Below are positions 1 through 10,173 of a DNA stretch of 64,000 nt, piece after piece. The notes below the pieces were generated by a model. The model worked only from the letters and a program-made list of their open reading frames with translations. It ran no database searches and was not told the origin of the DNA. The stretch is from Pseudocercospora fijiensis CIRAD86. Lineage: Eukaryota > Ascomycota > Dothideomycetes > Mycosphaerellales > Mycosphaerellaceae. A program made the translations under genes and the position numbers. The DNA is taken from positions 3,017,337 to 3,081,336 of the forward strand of contig NW_006921532.1 of the NCBI RefSeq assembly GCF_000340215.1, read 5' to 3'. Numbering within the stretch: position 1 is the first letter of the stretch; the number at the start of each line of letters is the position of its first letter.

Positions 1-1233
1 CCCGACGCCACTTAAGATCCCAAGTGTCACTGCGTCCGATGATCTCGGCTCTGCTTGCATTGCGACTCATGGGTAGCTCCAAGGCATTGCTTTGTTCTTT
101 GACCATGGCGTGCGATTTAGGTTGGTACAGCAGAATGCAGAGCTTCTTATCCAGGGGGTGAAGTAAGCGAAAGAGACAATGGACGTCAGCCCCAAGGCGC
201 CTGCGAGGAAACATTACCTGTTCAAGCCGAATGGTGTAACTGGCCTGTCGTCCCAATTCTGGAATGCGCACTGGGACAGCAAAAGCTTGGAGCCAACCGA
301 TTCTCCTGCAGGGACAACAAGAATCTCTGTGTTTCGACTCAAGCGCATGAGGGATGCACAATCTATCCGCTGGATGTGAATGTCCAGACCGGCGGAATGC
401 GGATTGCTGTGTCACCTGCTGAGATGGCGTGGAGAAAGGCTGCAGCAATTATTCGTTCTCGTTGTGCAGTTTTGATGGGCCGAGTGTGAAGCTACGAACG
501 ATCTGTTCATCACATTCACTTTCAGTCTACTGCACGCGCTCGTATGTTGCGACGATACTTGTACCCTTTCGCACCTTGCAAGCAATATTATTGATGTGCC
601 GATGTCGTGCCTACTACTGACCAGGGAGGGGATTTTGGTCTTGGTAGAGTCAGCAGCCGCAGCTCAGCTGCATAATAATATTGTTGACGTAGAAACGTTG
701 CAACTCACGAGGACCCTGCAAGGATGCAAGGAACAGGCACGTTGTCATCAAACTCTAACGAATGGGGAGTCTCGAAATAGCCTCAAGAATGTGCATGCTC
801 TGCGCATCAAATCACTCGCTCACAACGGCGCCGGGCATGTTGGAAAAGGACAATGCAGGTTGGTGAAGTTTTCGGCGCGGTGCAGCATGCAAAGGCGCGC
901 AGAAGACGCGAGCCCCCTGCATAAGGTGGTGAAGGTGCTTGGAGCTTCCCTTCGGCGAAGGATGACTCTCGTCAGTCTTGTGTTCCAGAATCAAATGGGC
1001 AGCGCGGGAGGATTGATCAGAAGCCGCCATCACGCCTTCGGTGGCCGGGAGATGGCACAATGTCGTGAACGTTTCGCCTCGCCTCGTTGTTGCCCGGTCT
1101 GCGAGAGCAAAGAGGGTGGAGGGATTGGTCGGCCGGTGTGGTTGCGCTGCGTGTGTGAGCAGCGGGCGCCCCGCTGCAAGGAGACGGCCGGATGGGTATC
1201 CGCTGGCCAATCTGCGAGCACGAGGCGCTCAAG
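1..1233. other. Intergenic region with no supported gene
   Basis: No reading frame here has recognisable domain content. Overlapping open frames exist on both strands around 600-1310, but they read as Arg/Ser-rich low-quality translation and overlap each other antisense. The base composition is ordinary, without RIP-type CpA depletion. I see no tRNA or rRNA. Confidence 0.5.
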
Positions 1234-1333
1234 CCTTATCCGGGGTTTCGTCAGTCACTTCACACCCGCTACCGCGGGGTTTCGAGCCATACGTAAAATC
1301 GCGTTTTCTTAGTAGGCCACACGTAAAACTCGA
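1234..1333 (+). repeat. Left terminal inverted repeat of the TIR element
   Basis: This is the left arm of the inverted pair. It starts CCTTATCCGGGG and ends ACGTAAAACTCGA. The match to the right arm is near perfect over 1284-1333 and patchier over 1255-1280. Confidence 0.75.
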
Positions 1334-2084
1334 TACGGTCGATGTTCCAGTCCCATACTAATATCCAGGTGTATAGAGTATTGAACCGCGAGTCCAAATA
1401 TCATATTAGTGACGTTGTCCGAGTGTGTGGTGGCTGTAGACCTTACTGTCGCCATTTCCTTATGTAATCCTTGGCGGGCGCGTCCACCTCCTTCTAAGCG
1501 CGTATTCCTTGTGTTCTTCTGTTCCACTGTACGGATCGCATAGAAATCTCGGTATAGGGCGTAAGAAGGCGAAAAATACGAAGAGGGTGCGCGCTAAGCG
1601 GTTGACTGAGGCGGAGAGTTTGGTACATCCTCGCCGTCGTTACGAGTCGGTGCAGCGGAAGCGCTATTTCCACGAGCCTCCGAAGAAAACTAGCCGTTAT
1701 CGAGGCGAGGTCGCTGGCTATAAGGACAACCCTATTAAGCTAGAAGACACTCAAGATAGTGGCTATAACAGCCAACAAGAGGTGGAAACAAGGACATATA
1801 GACCGACTTGTAAAGTGGTCGATTATATGGTTAGCGCGGCGTATGCGCGAAGGCCGTCAATGGCATAGCAACAGCAGGTCTATATGGTCTAATTTGATAC
1901 ACACGGTCGCAATATGCCTTCTTCTTAACCGTAATCGCACTCACTATCAATTTCCCGGCTTATATGCTCTACAATATACCGTAGTGTCGAGTTTTACGTG
2001 TGGCCTACTAACAAATCGCGATTTTACGTATGGCTTAAATCCCCGAGCTGAGGCGAGGGGTGCAGTAGCTGACGCAACCCCGGA
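1239..2084. mobile_element. Non-autonomous TIR DNA transposon (MITE-like)
   Basis: About 100 bp at the left end (1234-1333) reappears as an imperfect inverted copy at the right end (1987-2089). The best-matching inner blocks are AGCCATACGTAAAATCGCG and TAGTAGGCCACACGTAAAAC; the outer block is TCCGGGGTTTCGTCAG on the left against TCCGGGGTTGCGTCAG (reverse complement) on the right. The dinucleotide TA sits outside each end (1237-1238 and 2085-2086), which would fit Tc1/mariner-type insertion, but the inverted match continues three bases past the TA, so the exact end is uncertain. The roughly 650 bp core has short open frames (for example 1509-1868, plus) with no recognisable transposase, so the element looks non-autonomous. 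It is not visibly RIP-mutated. Confidence 0.75.
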
Positions 2085-2089
2085 TAAGG
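1987..2089 (-). repeat. Right terminal inverted repeat of the TIR element
   Basis: This is the right arm. Its reverse complement begins CCTTATCCGGGGTTGCGTCAG and ends ACGTAAAACTCGA. Differences from the left arm are scattered substitutions plus a few indels in the middle. Confidence 0.75.
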
Positions 2090-3365
2090 GGATGGGCATG
2101 AGCGTGAGCGTGAGCATGAGCAACGAGCATACGCAAGCCGGATGCTGCGAAGCGAAGACCGGACCCATGTGGCTGCAGAGGCTCGAGAGGCAACCAATGC
2201 ACCGTGCTGAGAAACTCTCGCGCGCTGAGAGTTCCAGTTCCTGTTCTCGGGGCAACAGGCTGGCCAGGGCTCGATGCGCGCGCGACACAGAGCTGGCAGA
2301 GGCGCAGATAGAGTGTATAGCCACGGACTGATGCTGGTCTTATTCTGTGGCCATCGTCGATGTCGATCATATGCTGCTTGCATTAAGTCTCCGCACGAAG
2401 ACGAAACGCCGCCCAGAGAGTACCTCAGGTACGTACCTTTTGGTCTCGAGGCACGACGGGTACTTGCCTGCAGACACGCGGTGCAGCGGCGGCGGCGGCG
2501 GCGGCGGGCACGCACCGTCGGTATAGGTAGATACACACACTACACATACCGTACCTGAGGCAGCAAGACGCCGCTCCGCGCCATATGGTACGAGGACGTG
2601 TCTTTCGCCGCCGTTCCAGTGTCTGCACAGTGCACAGCGCAAACGCAGTCCGCTGCGCAGAGCGGACGCCGCGGCGCAAGAAGCGACCAAAGAAAGCATG
2701 GTCCCTGGCACTTGCCTGCTGGGCACTCATTTAGGCTCTGCGCTAATCCAACGCTCGGACGCCAGCCCTCACAAACCTCCTTCAGCAGCGCTCTCTTCCA
2801 CCCTCGCTCGCTCTAGAGATCTGCCACCGCTATCCCAATAACTACCATTGCGCCTTGGGCACGTATTTTGCCAGGCCAGCACACTTCGCCGCGCGTGACT
2901 GTGTGCTGCTCGCGCAATTGCTGCCGTCCGTTCCTTACTGCTTGTTGCTGCCGTCGTTCATTCTTGGTCGGAAGCAGTCGTTTCATACTGTGCCTCACGC
3001 TCTGCGAGCTTTGGTGCAGCCCCAATCTGTACGCACCGCACCGCTACGGCGTCGCAGCGCTTCACAATTCTCGCTCTGCCGCCCGACTGACATGAGTGAT
3101 GCTTGACAGATAATACTAGCATTTGCTGACACTTGTCACCCGTCGACGCACACCGCAGCAGGCTCGCTGTCTGCCGCAAACCTCACTTGAGCCGCACATC
3201 CAACATTTCACCTCCGCACCTCGTATACGCCTCCTCCGATACTCGATATCTTCTCCGGAATCAGACACGTTCTTCGATGCCCTCCCGAAAATCTACTGGC
3301 GCCGTTATTGTGCTCATTACCGGCGTGCTCTGGTCCTCAAAGCCTTCTTTATCCCAAATACCGTA
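2090..3365. other. Intergenic and probable 5' leader of the next gene
   Basis: No supported gene. It contains a short CGG trinucleotide run at 2486-2507. The pyrimidine-rich stretch from about 2770 to 3365 is probably promoter and 5' UTR of the gene starting at 3366. That gene's frame stays open upstream to 3123, so a longer N terminus cannot be excluded. Confidence 0.4.
2486..2507. repeat. CGG trinucleotide microsatellite
   Basis: About seven tandem CGG units. They lie in sequence that I regard as non-coding. Confidence 0.8.
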
Positions 3366-6053
3366 ATGGCGGAAATTGCACTCTCCGCGCAGCACACGCA
3401 ATCTGGTAGCATTGGAAACATGCTTCCACCGACAATGAGTGCTGCGCCCGAGATTGAAGTGGTGAAGAATCCCGACTTTTCATTTCCCCGGCTACAGCAA
3501 AACTCGCAGGAATGGGAGCCTATCACGAAGTCTCCCTCTCACAGACGGCCAGTCTCTATCAACATGGACAGCGTCTCCTCGCGCCCGCAGACTGCTGATG
3601 CTGTTCACAAGAACACGGGGTCCAAACTGCCTAGCTTTAATTTTCATCCCGGCAACGCGACAGGTCTGCATGGCCAACAAGAGACCGAGCCGGAACCTTC
3701 GCATACACATTCACGAAACGGGCACAAGAGAACCAAGAGCGAGTACGGTGGAGGCTTTGGAGTGCCGGGTGCGATCAGCTCAAGCCCGACGCGATCATCA
3801 GTGCTCCAAGTCCCGCAGCCTGGCTCGGGACGTGGTCACGCACATCGAAGATCTCAAGGTGTCTCGAGTCATGACCTTGCCCAAATAATGCGAGCGTCTG
3901 ACCCTTCACCCCGCCTTAGCAGCAGTCTGCCGAATACGCCGCTCGAGCATCCCTCGCATCCCTCGGAAGCTCCTGTTGTACTGGCATTGGCAGATCCCTT
4001 CATTGCACCCGACGATGATGCATCTGCTCGACCGCCTTCTCGTCCGCGTGTTGAGTTCTCTGAGAATGTGGAGTACATACCTCGGCCACTCTCCACCATC
4101 TCCTCTGAGACTGAGAGCTCGCTGTCGACCATCCGGGGACATTCGGTGAACAACAGTATATCCTCAGTGCTCAGCTTGAGCACACCAAGTCCACCATCCT
4201 CTCGCGCGCGTGGTATCTCGCTTGGAACCACACTAGAACATGAAACCCGGTCGATGCCAAAGTCCTCATTGGACATCAGCAAGAGAGTGGAAAAGGAAGG
4301 AGAATGGCTGAAGCATGGATCGTCCACCGCGAACGTGAAGCGAGCCGCAACGCAGTCAGTTGCAGATTCTGGCAGACTGACTTTCGCTGTGGGAGAGGGG
4401 CTCCCCAAGTCACGCACAGCAGAAAAAAAGCGCCATTTGAAGGACCATTCGCTTGGTTTCGATCGCCGACGGAGCGAGCCTGCTATCGGCATGCACGCTG
4501 GAGAGCCTTCGCGTCTCTCTGCTTTATCTCTGCAAGAACCTGCTTCCCATGCGCAACCACGAATCGAAGAGGACGAATATACAAACGACAACCGACGATC
4601 GTCCACTCGACGCATCAAGGATTGGGCCGTATCTAAAATCACTCGCAGAACGAGGCCCCAATCTGAGTGCATCCTGCCGCGTCACACGGCTCCTTCAGAC
4701 ACTGTACAGCCTGTTGCCGAGACCGATCTGGATGCAGTCTTTAACATGGACGTTGACGATGTCCAGTCGAGCGGCATTCAGGTGCCTCCCCTCGCCAGCA
4801 CTCACACACCGTCAATCAGCCACCAGAGCAGCTTTGACGAAGATAGTGAAGATATTGGAATGATGCTGGATCTTGATGCCGCACTTGGCCCGTTCAAAAC
4901 CCCTGCCCTCGGTGTGCAAAAACCTCGCAAGCAGCTTCACAGCTTCAATCACCCGAAGGAGACTTTCACAGGCCCTGGTCTGCACTACCAACCATTTCAT
5001 CACGGACGTACCCTTAGTGCGCCTGCTCTTGCGGCTTTCGACCAGATCAGGACCGGCACGCCTCCTCTGCAACCGATGGCCGATGTTTTCGAGGAGGAAG
5101 AAGAAGACGAGCTTGCGGCGGCAAAGCCACTGAGTCCATCGAGTACTTCCTCTGGGGCTGATGAAACAGCGGGTATGGGCGTGTCGATTGTTGATCAAGA
5201 TGAAAGCGCACAACACCCGACGGCGTCGCAAGTCAGCCCCGATGACGGGCTTGGTATTCATCGCAGCGCGTGGGAACCTGAGCGCCCCACTACTTCCTAC
5301 GGCAACCTTGGCTCCAGGCTATCAACACATGGACTCGAGCGGCGGGCCTCTTCCATCATTGATCAAACAATCGTAGAAGAAACAAGCCCAGTGGATTCGG
5401 TGGCCATCGTCAATGATTATGAAGAGCCTAGAGCACACTCGCTCACGAAGTCATCTGACAGCAGCGAAGCACCGACAATCCTTGCCGCCCCGGGCATGCT
5501 GTCCATACCAGACGGCGATCCGTCCCTCACGACCCCAGAAACGTATCATTCTTCAGCCTTCTCGTCGCCGGACTTTGCGCGACGGAAAGGCTCTTTCGAG
5601 ACATCGCGCGTTGGTACTTCTGCGTCCTCCATCACTACCGACAACCGCACCATGAGTTCTTACACAACAGGCGAGCCCGCTCAGGATAATCGCGTGTCTA
5701 CAGACGACGTGCCTTCACTCACCAGCTCGCGATCCACAATGATCAGCACTATGCATGCCAACTCATCTCGCCGAGATGTAAGCGGCATCAGAACGCCATC
5801 ACTATCTTCTGGACATCTTGATCCTGCTGTGGCGGCAGAGCGGCGCAGAAAACGAACTAGCATTCAAAGCTTATCACAATTGGTGGGCGGGTCGTTTGGA
5901 CCAAGGAACACTGGTGTCGACAACTTTAGACCGCAGACCGCGATAGATGCAACAGTCCTCGCGCCGGCTCCAAAGAAGAAGGAGCATCGATTGAAGAAGC
6001 TAATGTTCTGGAAGTCGAAGAATCGGCAGGCCAGCACATCTACGATTTCTTAA
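3366..6053 (+). CDS. Ser/Pro-rich 'cell wall proline-rich protein'-like protein
   Basis: An intronless frame of 895 residues from the ATG at 3366; an in-frame ATG at 3123 would add 81 residues of poor quality. The protein is almost entirely low-complexity, rich in Ser, Thr and Pro with acidic patches, and has no signal peptide or membrane segment. Near the N terminus it carries the motifs NPDFSFPR and HRRPVSINMDS, then LPSFNFHPG and an HKRTKSEYGGGFG block. The C terminus ends in a Lys-rich tail (KKKEHRLKKLMFWKSK). This arrangement is typical of Pezizomycotina proteins annotated as cell wall proline-rich protein; their biochemical role is not established, and the missing signal peptide argues against a secreted wall protein. 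The basic tail could bind membrane or nucleic acid (inference). Coding status is secure from length and codon pattern; the function is not. Confidence 0.8.
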   Translation: MAEIALSAQHTQSGSIGNMLPPTMSAAPEIEVVKNPDFSFPRLQQNSQEWEPITKSPSHRRPVSINMDSVSSRPQTADAVHKNTGSKLPSFNFHPGNATGLHGQQETEPEPSHTHSRNGHKRTKSEYGGGFGVPGAISSSPTRSSVLQVPQPGSGRGHAHRRSQGVSSHDLAQIMRASDPSPRLSSSLPNTPLEHPSHPSEAPVVLALADPFIAPDDDASARPPSRPRVEFSENVEYIPRPLSTISSETESSLSTIRGHSVNNSISSVLSLSTPSPPSSRARGISLGTTLEHETRSMPKSSLDISKRVEKEGEWLKHGSSTANVKRAATQSVADSGRLTFAVGEGLPKSRTAEKKRHLKDHSLGFDRRRSEPAIGMHAGEPSRLSALSLQEPASHAQPRIEEDEYTNDNRRSSTRRIKDWAVSKITRRTRPQSECILPRHTAPSDTVQPVAETDLDAVFNMDVDDVQSSGIQVPPLASTHTPSISHQSSFDEDSEDIGMMLDLDAALGPFKTPALGVQKPRKQLHSFNHPKETFTGPGLHYQPFHHGRTLSAPALAAFDQIRTGTPPLQPMADVFEEEEEDELAAAKPLSPSSTSSGADETAGMGVSIVDQDESAQHPTASQVSPDDGLGIHRSAWEPERPTTSYGNLGSRLSTHGLERRASSIIDQTIVEETSPVDSVAIVNDYEEPRAHSLTKSSDSSEAPTILAAPGMLSIPDGDPSLTTPETYHSSAFSSPDFARRKGSFETSRVGTSASSITTDNRTMSSYTTGEPAQDNRVSTDDVPSLTSSRSTMISTMHANSSRRDVSGIRTPSLSSGHLDPAVAAERRRKRTSIQSLSQLVGGSFGPRNTGVDNFRPQTAIDATVLAPAPKKKEHRLKKLMFWKSKNRQASTSTIS

Positions 6054-7140
6054 GGAAAGTCATTGGTCAGAAAGGAGATAATAGATGACACAGCTGGCAG
6101 ATTTTCAAGAGTAATGACTAATTAGTAGGGCGGGGCGGGGCGGGGCGGGGAGAGATTCAGGCGCGATTCACGAGCGTTTAGGCATGAGGAGCTCTAGGGA
6201 ACTGGGTAGGGTATGGTATGGTACGGTACAGATGCGGGTATTTGCGGGAGTTATGGGCGGACATGTAGAGGCGCGCTCATGAGGAGTTCACGTCGGCCAG
6301 TCATGCTTCGCATGCACGAGATTTTGCATTTTGGAGCAAGGTATTTGGGACGTGGTCTAGGATGACCATGAGCATCACGAATAGGAGAGACATACTTCGG
6401 TACGGCAATTGATGAATGAAGATAGCTTGGAACAAGACAACATCTTCTCGATTGGCCCTTCTTCCTCAATCATACAGTATCAAGCATTCGACGTTGCGAC
6501 GACGTACTGTAGACGGATTCGCACTCTGAAACACGCTGCCAGTCGTACCGGTTGCGATCGTCCCGATGACGCTGGCGGGTAAGGCGTCATCGACCACTGC
6601 TTTGTGTTGCGCGGTTTCAAGTAGTGGAGTGGTGGAGCACAAGAGAGATTGAAGCGTTGTCTTGGGAGGGTTGGCATATCGATAAGCCGCGAACTAGCAC
6701 GGGACGAGACGGGAGTGGCTTGGAGATGGTTATGAAGCGCGCCAGTGCCTGCGTTAGATCCCTGCGAGCCCGGCTGCGATTGGCTGCGATGGCGGACGCT
6801 CATTCGCTTGATCTGCACACACTTCCTGGGGGTCCTGGTGGGAGGGCCTCCCTCAACTACTCTCCTGACCGACACCCGTCGACCCTTCCCTTCCTCCATC
6901 ATCTTCTTTCCTCCTTGCCATCTATCTTAACACCGCCTGCCATTCCCGTCGTCCGCAGACGTTACCTTTTCGTCGAACCTGCCTCTCACTCATTTCGAGG
7001 CTTCTTACCGGGTATCCATCGTTTGTAATAAACGCGCTTCCGCTTCGCGTCACCACCCAAGTGCCCTTTCTGCACGACACGGAATTCCCGGACGCTCGTG
7101 CTCCTTTCGCCAGACTCATTTACGACACATCCACGACATC
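6054..7140. other. Intergenic region; promoter of the GH72 gene at its right end
   Basis: No supported gene. The last 250 bp are strongly pyrimidine-rich on the plus strand (for example around 6883-6930 and 7050-7140), as is common just upstream of highly expressed fungal genes, so the GH72 promoter and 5' UTR probably lie here. Confidence 0.45.
6128..6150 (+). repeat. G-rich tract with G-quadruplex potential
   Basis: Five consecutive G runs (GGG followed by four GGGG) separated by single C residues, about 75 bp downstream of the preceding stop codon and so probably in its 3' UTR or terminator region. Four runs with one-base loops fit the standard G-quadruplex pattern. Confidence 0.7.
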
Positions 7141-8605
7141 ATGAAGTCTGCCATTGCATTTGTCGCGGCTTCGGCTGCGATGGCTAACGCTGTTGTATTG
7201 GAGGCCAGAGCCTCCTCTGGGAGCGTGCCTCCAGTTACCGTGAAGGGCAATGGTATGATGTTGAATGCCAGCCAACGCAGTGCGTCACACAAACTAATGC
7301 CGTGTAGCATTCTTCGCCGGCGACAAGCGATTCTACATCCGTGGTATCGACTACCAGCCCGGTGGATCCTCAAAGGCAGTGGACCCAATTGCAGACTCTG
7401 CAACTTGCCAGAGAGACATCGCAGAGTTCAAGAAGTTGGGAATCAACACAGTCCGCGTGTATACCGTGGACAACACTGCAAATCACGACACATGCATGTC
7501 TGCGTTGGCAGATGCTGGCATCTACCTCGCATTGGACGTCAACTCTCCGAAGTACTCCCTCAACAGAGCCAACCCAGCTCCGTCATACAACGACGTCTAC
7601 CTCCAAAGCTTGTTCGCAACGATCGATGCTTTCGCAAAATACGACAACACTCTTCTATTCTTCTCTGGAAATGAAGTCATCAACTCTGATAACACGACTG
7701 CCTGTGCACCATATATCAAGGCCGTCACCCGTGACATGAAGCAATACATTGGCAGCATGGGCTACCGTGCTATTCCAGTCGGATACTCCGCAGCTGATGT
7801 TGAGAGCAACCGATTCGAGATGGCTTCATACATGAATTGCGGTACCAATGACCAGCGCTCTGACTTCTTTGCATTCAACGACTACTCATGGTGCGACCCA
7901 TCTTCGTACCAGCAATCCGGGTGGGACCAAAAGGTCAAGCAATATGCTGACTACAGCATTCCTCTCTTGTGAGTCATCAATCTGACCCATCATTTGCACA
8001 GCTATACTAACGTATTTCCAAGCCTTTCTGAGTACGGTTGCATCACCAACAAGCGTCAGTTCCAGGAAGTCGCATCCCTCTATGGCCAACAAATGACCCC
8101 TGTGTACTCTGGTGGTCTCGTCTACGAGTACTCCGAGGAAGGCAACGGTTACGGTCTTGTCAAGATTTCCGGATCCTCTGTCTCGGAGACCGAGGACTTC
8201 TCTGCTCTCCAGTCCGCTCTTAAGAAGACCCCTGCACCAAGCGGCGACGGTGGCTACAAGCAGAATGGACAAGCTAGCAAGTGCCCAACCAAGAGCAGCA
8301 CTTGGGAGGTCGAGGACTTCTCCGGCGAGCAGCTTCCAGCCATCCCAGAAGGCGCTGTTAAGTACATGAAGTCTGGAGCTGGTAAGGGTCCAGGTCTTAC
8401 TGGAGCTGGTTCCCAGAATGCCGGCGGTGCTTCAACTTCAACCGCTACACCAGGCAGCGGCTCCGTTACCGCTGTTGCTACGAGCCACGCAACTGCCTCT
8501 AAAGGTGCTGCCAACGCTGTTACTATGGGGCCAATTGGATTCGCTCCATTCATCTGCACTGGATTTGTGCTGTTCTTCACTCTCGCAGGCGCGGCTCTCA
8601 TCTAG
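7141..8605 (+). CDS. GPI-anchored 1,3-beta-glucanosyltransferase (GH72, Gel/Gas family)
   Basis: Three exons (7141-7252, 7308-7968, 8023-8605) give 451 residues. Both introns are about 55 bp with GTATGA/GTGAGT donors and CTAAT/CTAAC branch points. Residues 1-20 form a signal peptide. The GH72 catalytic domain follows, with FYIRGIDYQPGG, GINTVRVYTVDN, the acid/base glutamate in FFSGNEVIN and the nucleophile glutamate in FLSEYGC, a motif recreated exactly by the second splice. The C terminus has a Ser/Thr-rich spacer and a hydrophobic GPI-attachment tail. Family enzymes cut beta-1,3-glucan and rejoin it to elongate side chains in the cell wall, working outside the plasma membrane. I see no Cys-box/CBM43 module after the catalytic domain, so it belongs with the GH72 subgroup lacking it. 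Confidence 0.95.
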
Positions 8606-9100
8606 TAGATGAATGTGAAGCACCACATCTGCTTTTGTGTAGACATAATTGGCACATGGAATGGTTGGCCTGGGCTCTCAGCAGGCATGGCCTGCCACGA
8701 ATACATATGGCGCGGAGAGCTATCATCTTTTGGACGGCTTCAGTTATTGAGTATCAGAGTGTTGGATCTACAATATTTCGAAACGCATTGATCAAAACGG
8801 GTCCCGTTCCATTTCTTTCCTTCACCGCTTTCTCGTGACCGACCTGGCTTTCATACAGCCAACGGTTTTGCCTCGTCAGGCAGGCACAGGACTGAACCTC
8901 ACTTCAGTAGCTCATGTTCGAAAGCTGCCTTCACTTCAGTTCGCGCATATTGAAATTCTTCGCTATTCGCAAATTCTTCCGCTTTGCGAATCTCTTTCTA
9001 TCTAATTTCCTGCACACGCGAAGTTGTTATGCCGACCGCTTCAGCACCAGGGTCCAGAATAGAAGAGAGCTCGGGAGACGCGAATGGGTCAAAAGATTGA
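8606..9100. other. Intergenic region
   Basis: This is the 3' flank of the GH72 gene and the upstream flank of a poorly resolved gene. I see no specific feature. Confidence 0.4.
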
Positions 9101-10096
9101 AAGCGCAGATCAACCAGCGAAAGAAGTTGGAGGAAGAAATCGGAGCTCGATGAGGAGATGGTGAGTTTTGCCAGTTCTGTGTCTGAGGAGACAGGTATGC
9201 TGAGACGGATACAGATCGAGACACGCGGGAAATCCAAAGCAAGCGGCCGACCTACGAACCAGCTGAAGAAGATGGGGACTTCTGGGCGAGATCAGGCTTG
9301 GGTGGAGACTGAGCCGGTGTCGGAGTTTGAGATCTCGGAAGTTATGGAGAGGAGGAGGAGGAGGAGGAGGGGCAAGAGGGAAATGTCAAAGTCAAGGTGG
9401 AAGAGAACGAGACGCTAGCAGCAGGTAATGGGTCAGATCATTACCGGACACGGGAGAAGGAGACGCCTCTGGATCTCTACCGGCTGCTCTACCGATCTGG
9501 ATGCGAGGGCAAGAAGACGTGTATTGAGAGGCTTCTACTGGATATTGCTCTGTGGACGTGGAAGCATGATGTCTTCAGCAACAAGACCCTTCGAGAAACC
9601 GTCCGCGAGCATCCGGATTTCTTCGTTGACTTGACCGAGATTCTTGCTCAGGTTAGATGGAGCGGTATTGTTCCTGTTCCATTCTATGAGCGGGATACTT
9701 GCATTTATCATGACCATGTTGAAGAGCAGCGGTATGGACGATAATGAGGCACAGCCTTCGGCTCCGTCTCTGGCGACGTGGAACCGCAGCCACCTCTTCC
9801 AAGTTCAGAAGTGCTCAGCCCTCTAGGGCAGCGACGCATAGAAGCCATGGAAGAATACTACTCCGACGCCTGTCGTGGGTCAGTCGCATGTCGGACGGAT
9901 CGAGGAGACTGAATCCGGCCAAGAGCGGGTTCTGCCATGCAGTCGATGCAAGCACTATGGCTACATCTGGATGGAGTATACGCAGGAAGATGGAGAGAAG
10001 CATAGTGGCTCGGTGGCATACAAAGGCTGTGTTCGCTGCCGTTTCGATGACTGCAGCGGCCGTGCATGCGAGTTCAAAGATTGGGCGATGAAGTGA
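9027..10096 (+). CDS. Unresolved hypothetical gene, possibly frameshifted
   Basis: Several protein-like segments lie in different plus-strand frames: a basic, coiled-coil-like piece (about 9027-9153), an acidic piece (about 9158-9340), a piece with DLYRLLYRSG, LLLDIALWTWKHD and DLTEILAQ (9397-9744), and a Cys-containing end (about 9845-10096) with PCSRCKHYGYIW and CVRCRFDDCSGRACEF, a CxxC...CxxC pattern suggesting a metal site. I could not link them with convincing GT-AG introns. At the GGA microsatellite (about 9347-9370) a one-base shift would join the second piece to an acidic Glu-rich stretch entering the third. It is either a multi-exon gene or a decaying one. I recognise no family. The coordinates are approximate. 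Confidence 0.35.
9347..9370. repeat. GGA trinucleotide microsatellite
   Basis: About seven AGG/GAG units lying inside a probable coding region. It reads as poly-Glu in one frame and poly-Arg in another, so it is a natural site for a frameshift. Confidence 0.65.
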
Positions 10097-10173
10097 GAAG
10101 TCGTGTCGATCGCTTCGTGAGAATTTAGAGATATGGTCGTTTTGGGATACGGTCCATTACTACATCAACGACC

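Noticed and set aside
596..1312. A 238-codon open frame on the plus strand
   Set aside because: It overlaps minus-strand frames of similar quality, has no recognisable domain and runs into the inverted-repeat element at its 3' end.
7969..8022. A premature stop in the GH72 gene
   Set aside because: The stop lies in a 54 bp GT-AG intron with a CTAAC branch site; splicing restores the FLSEYGC nucleophile motif.
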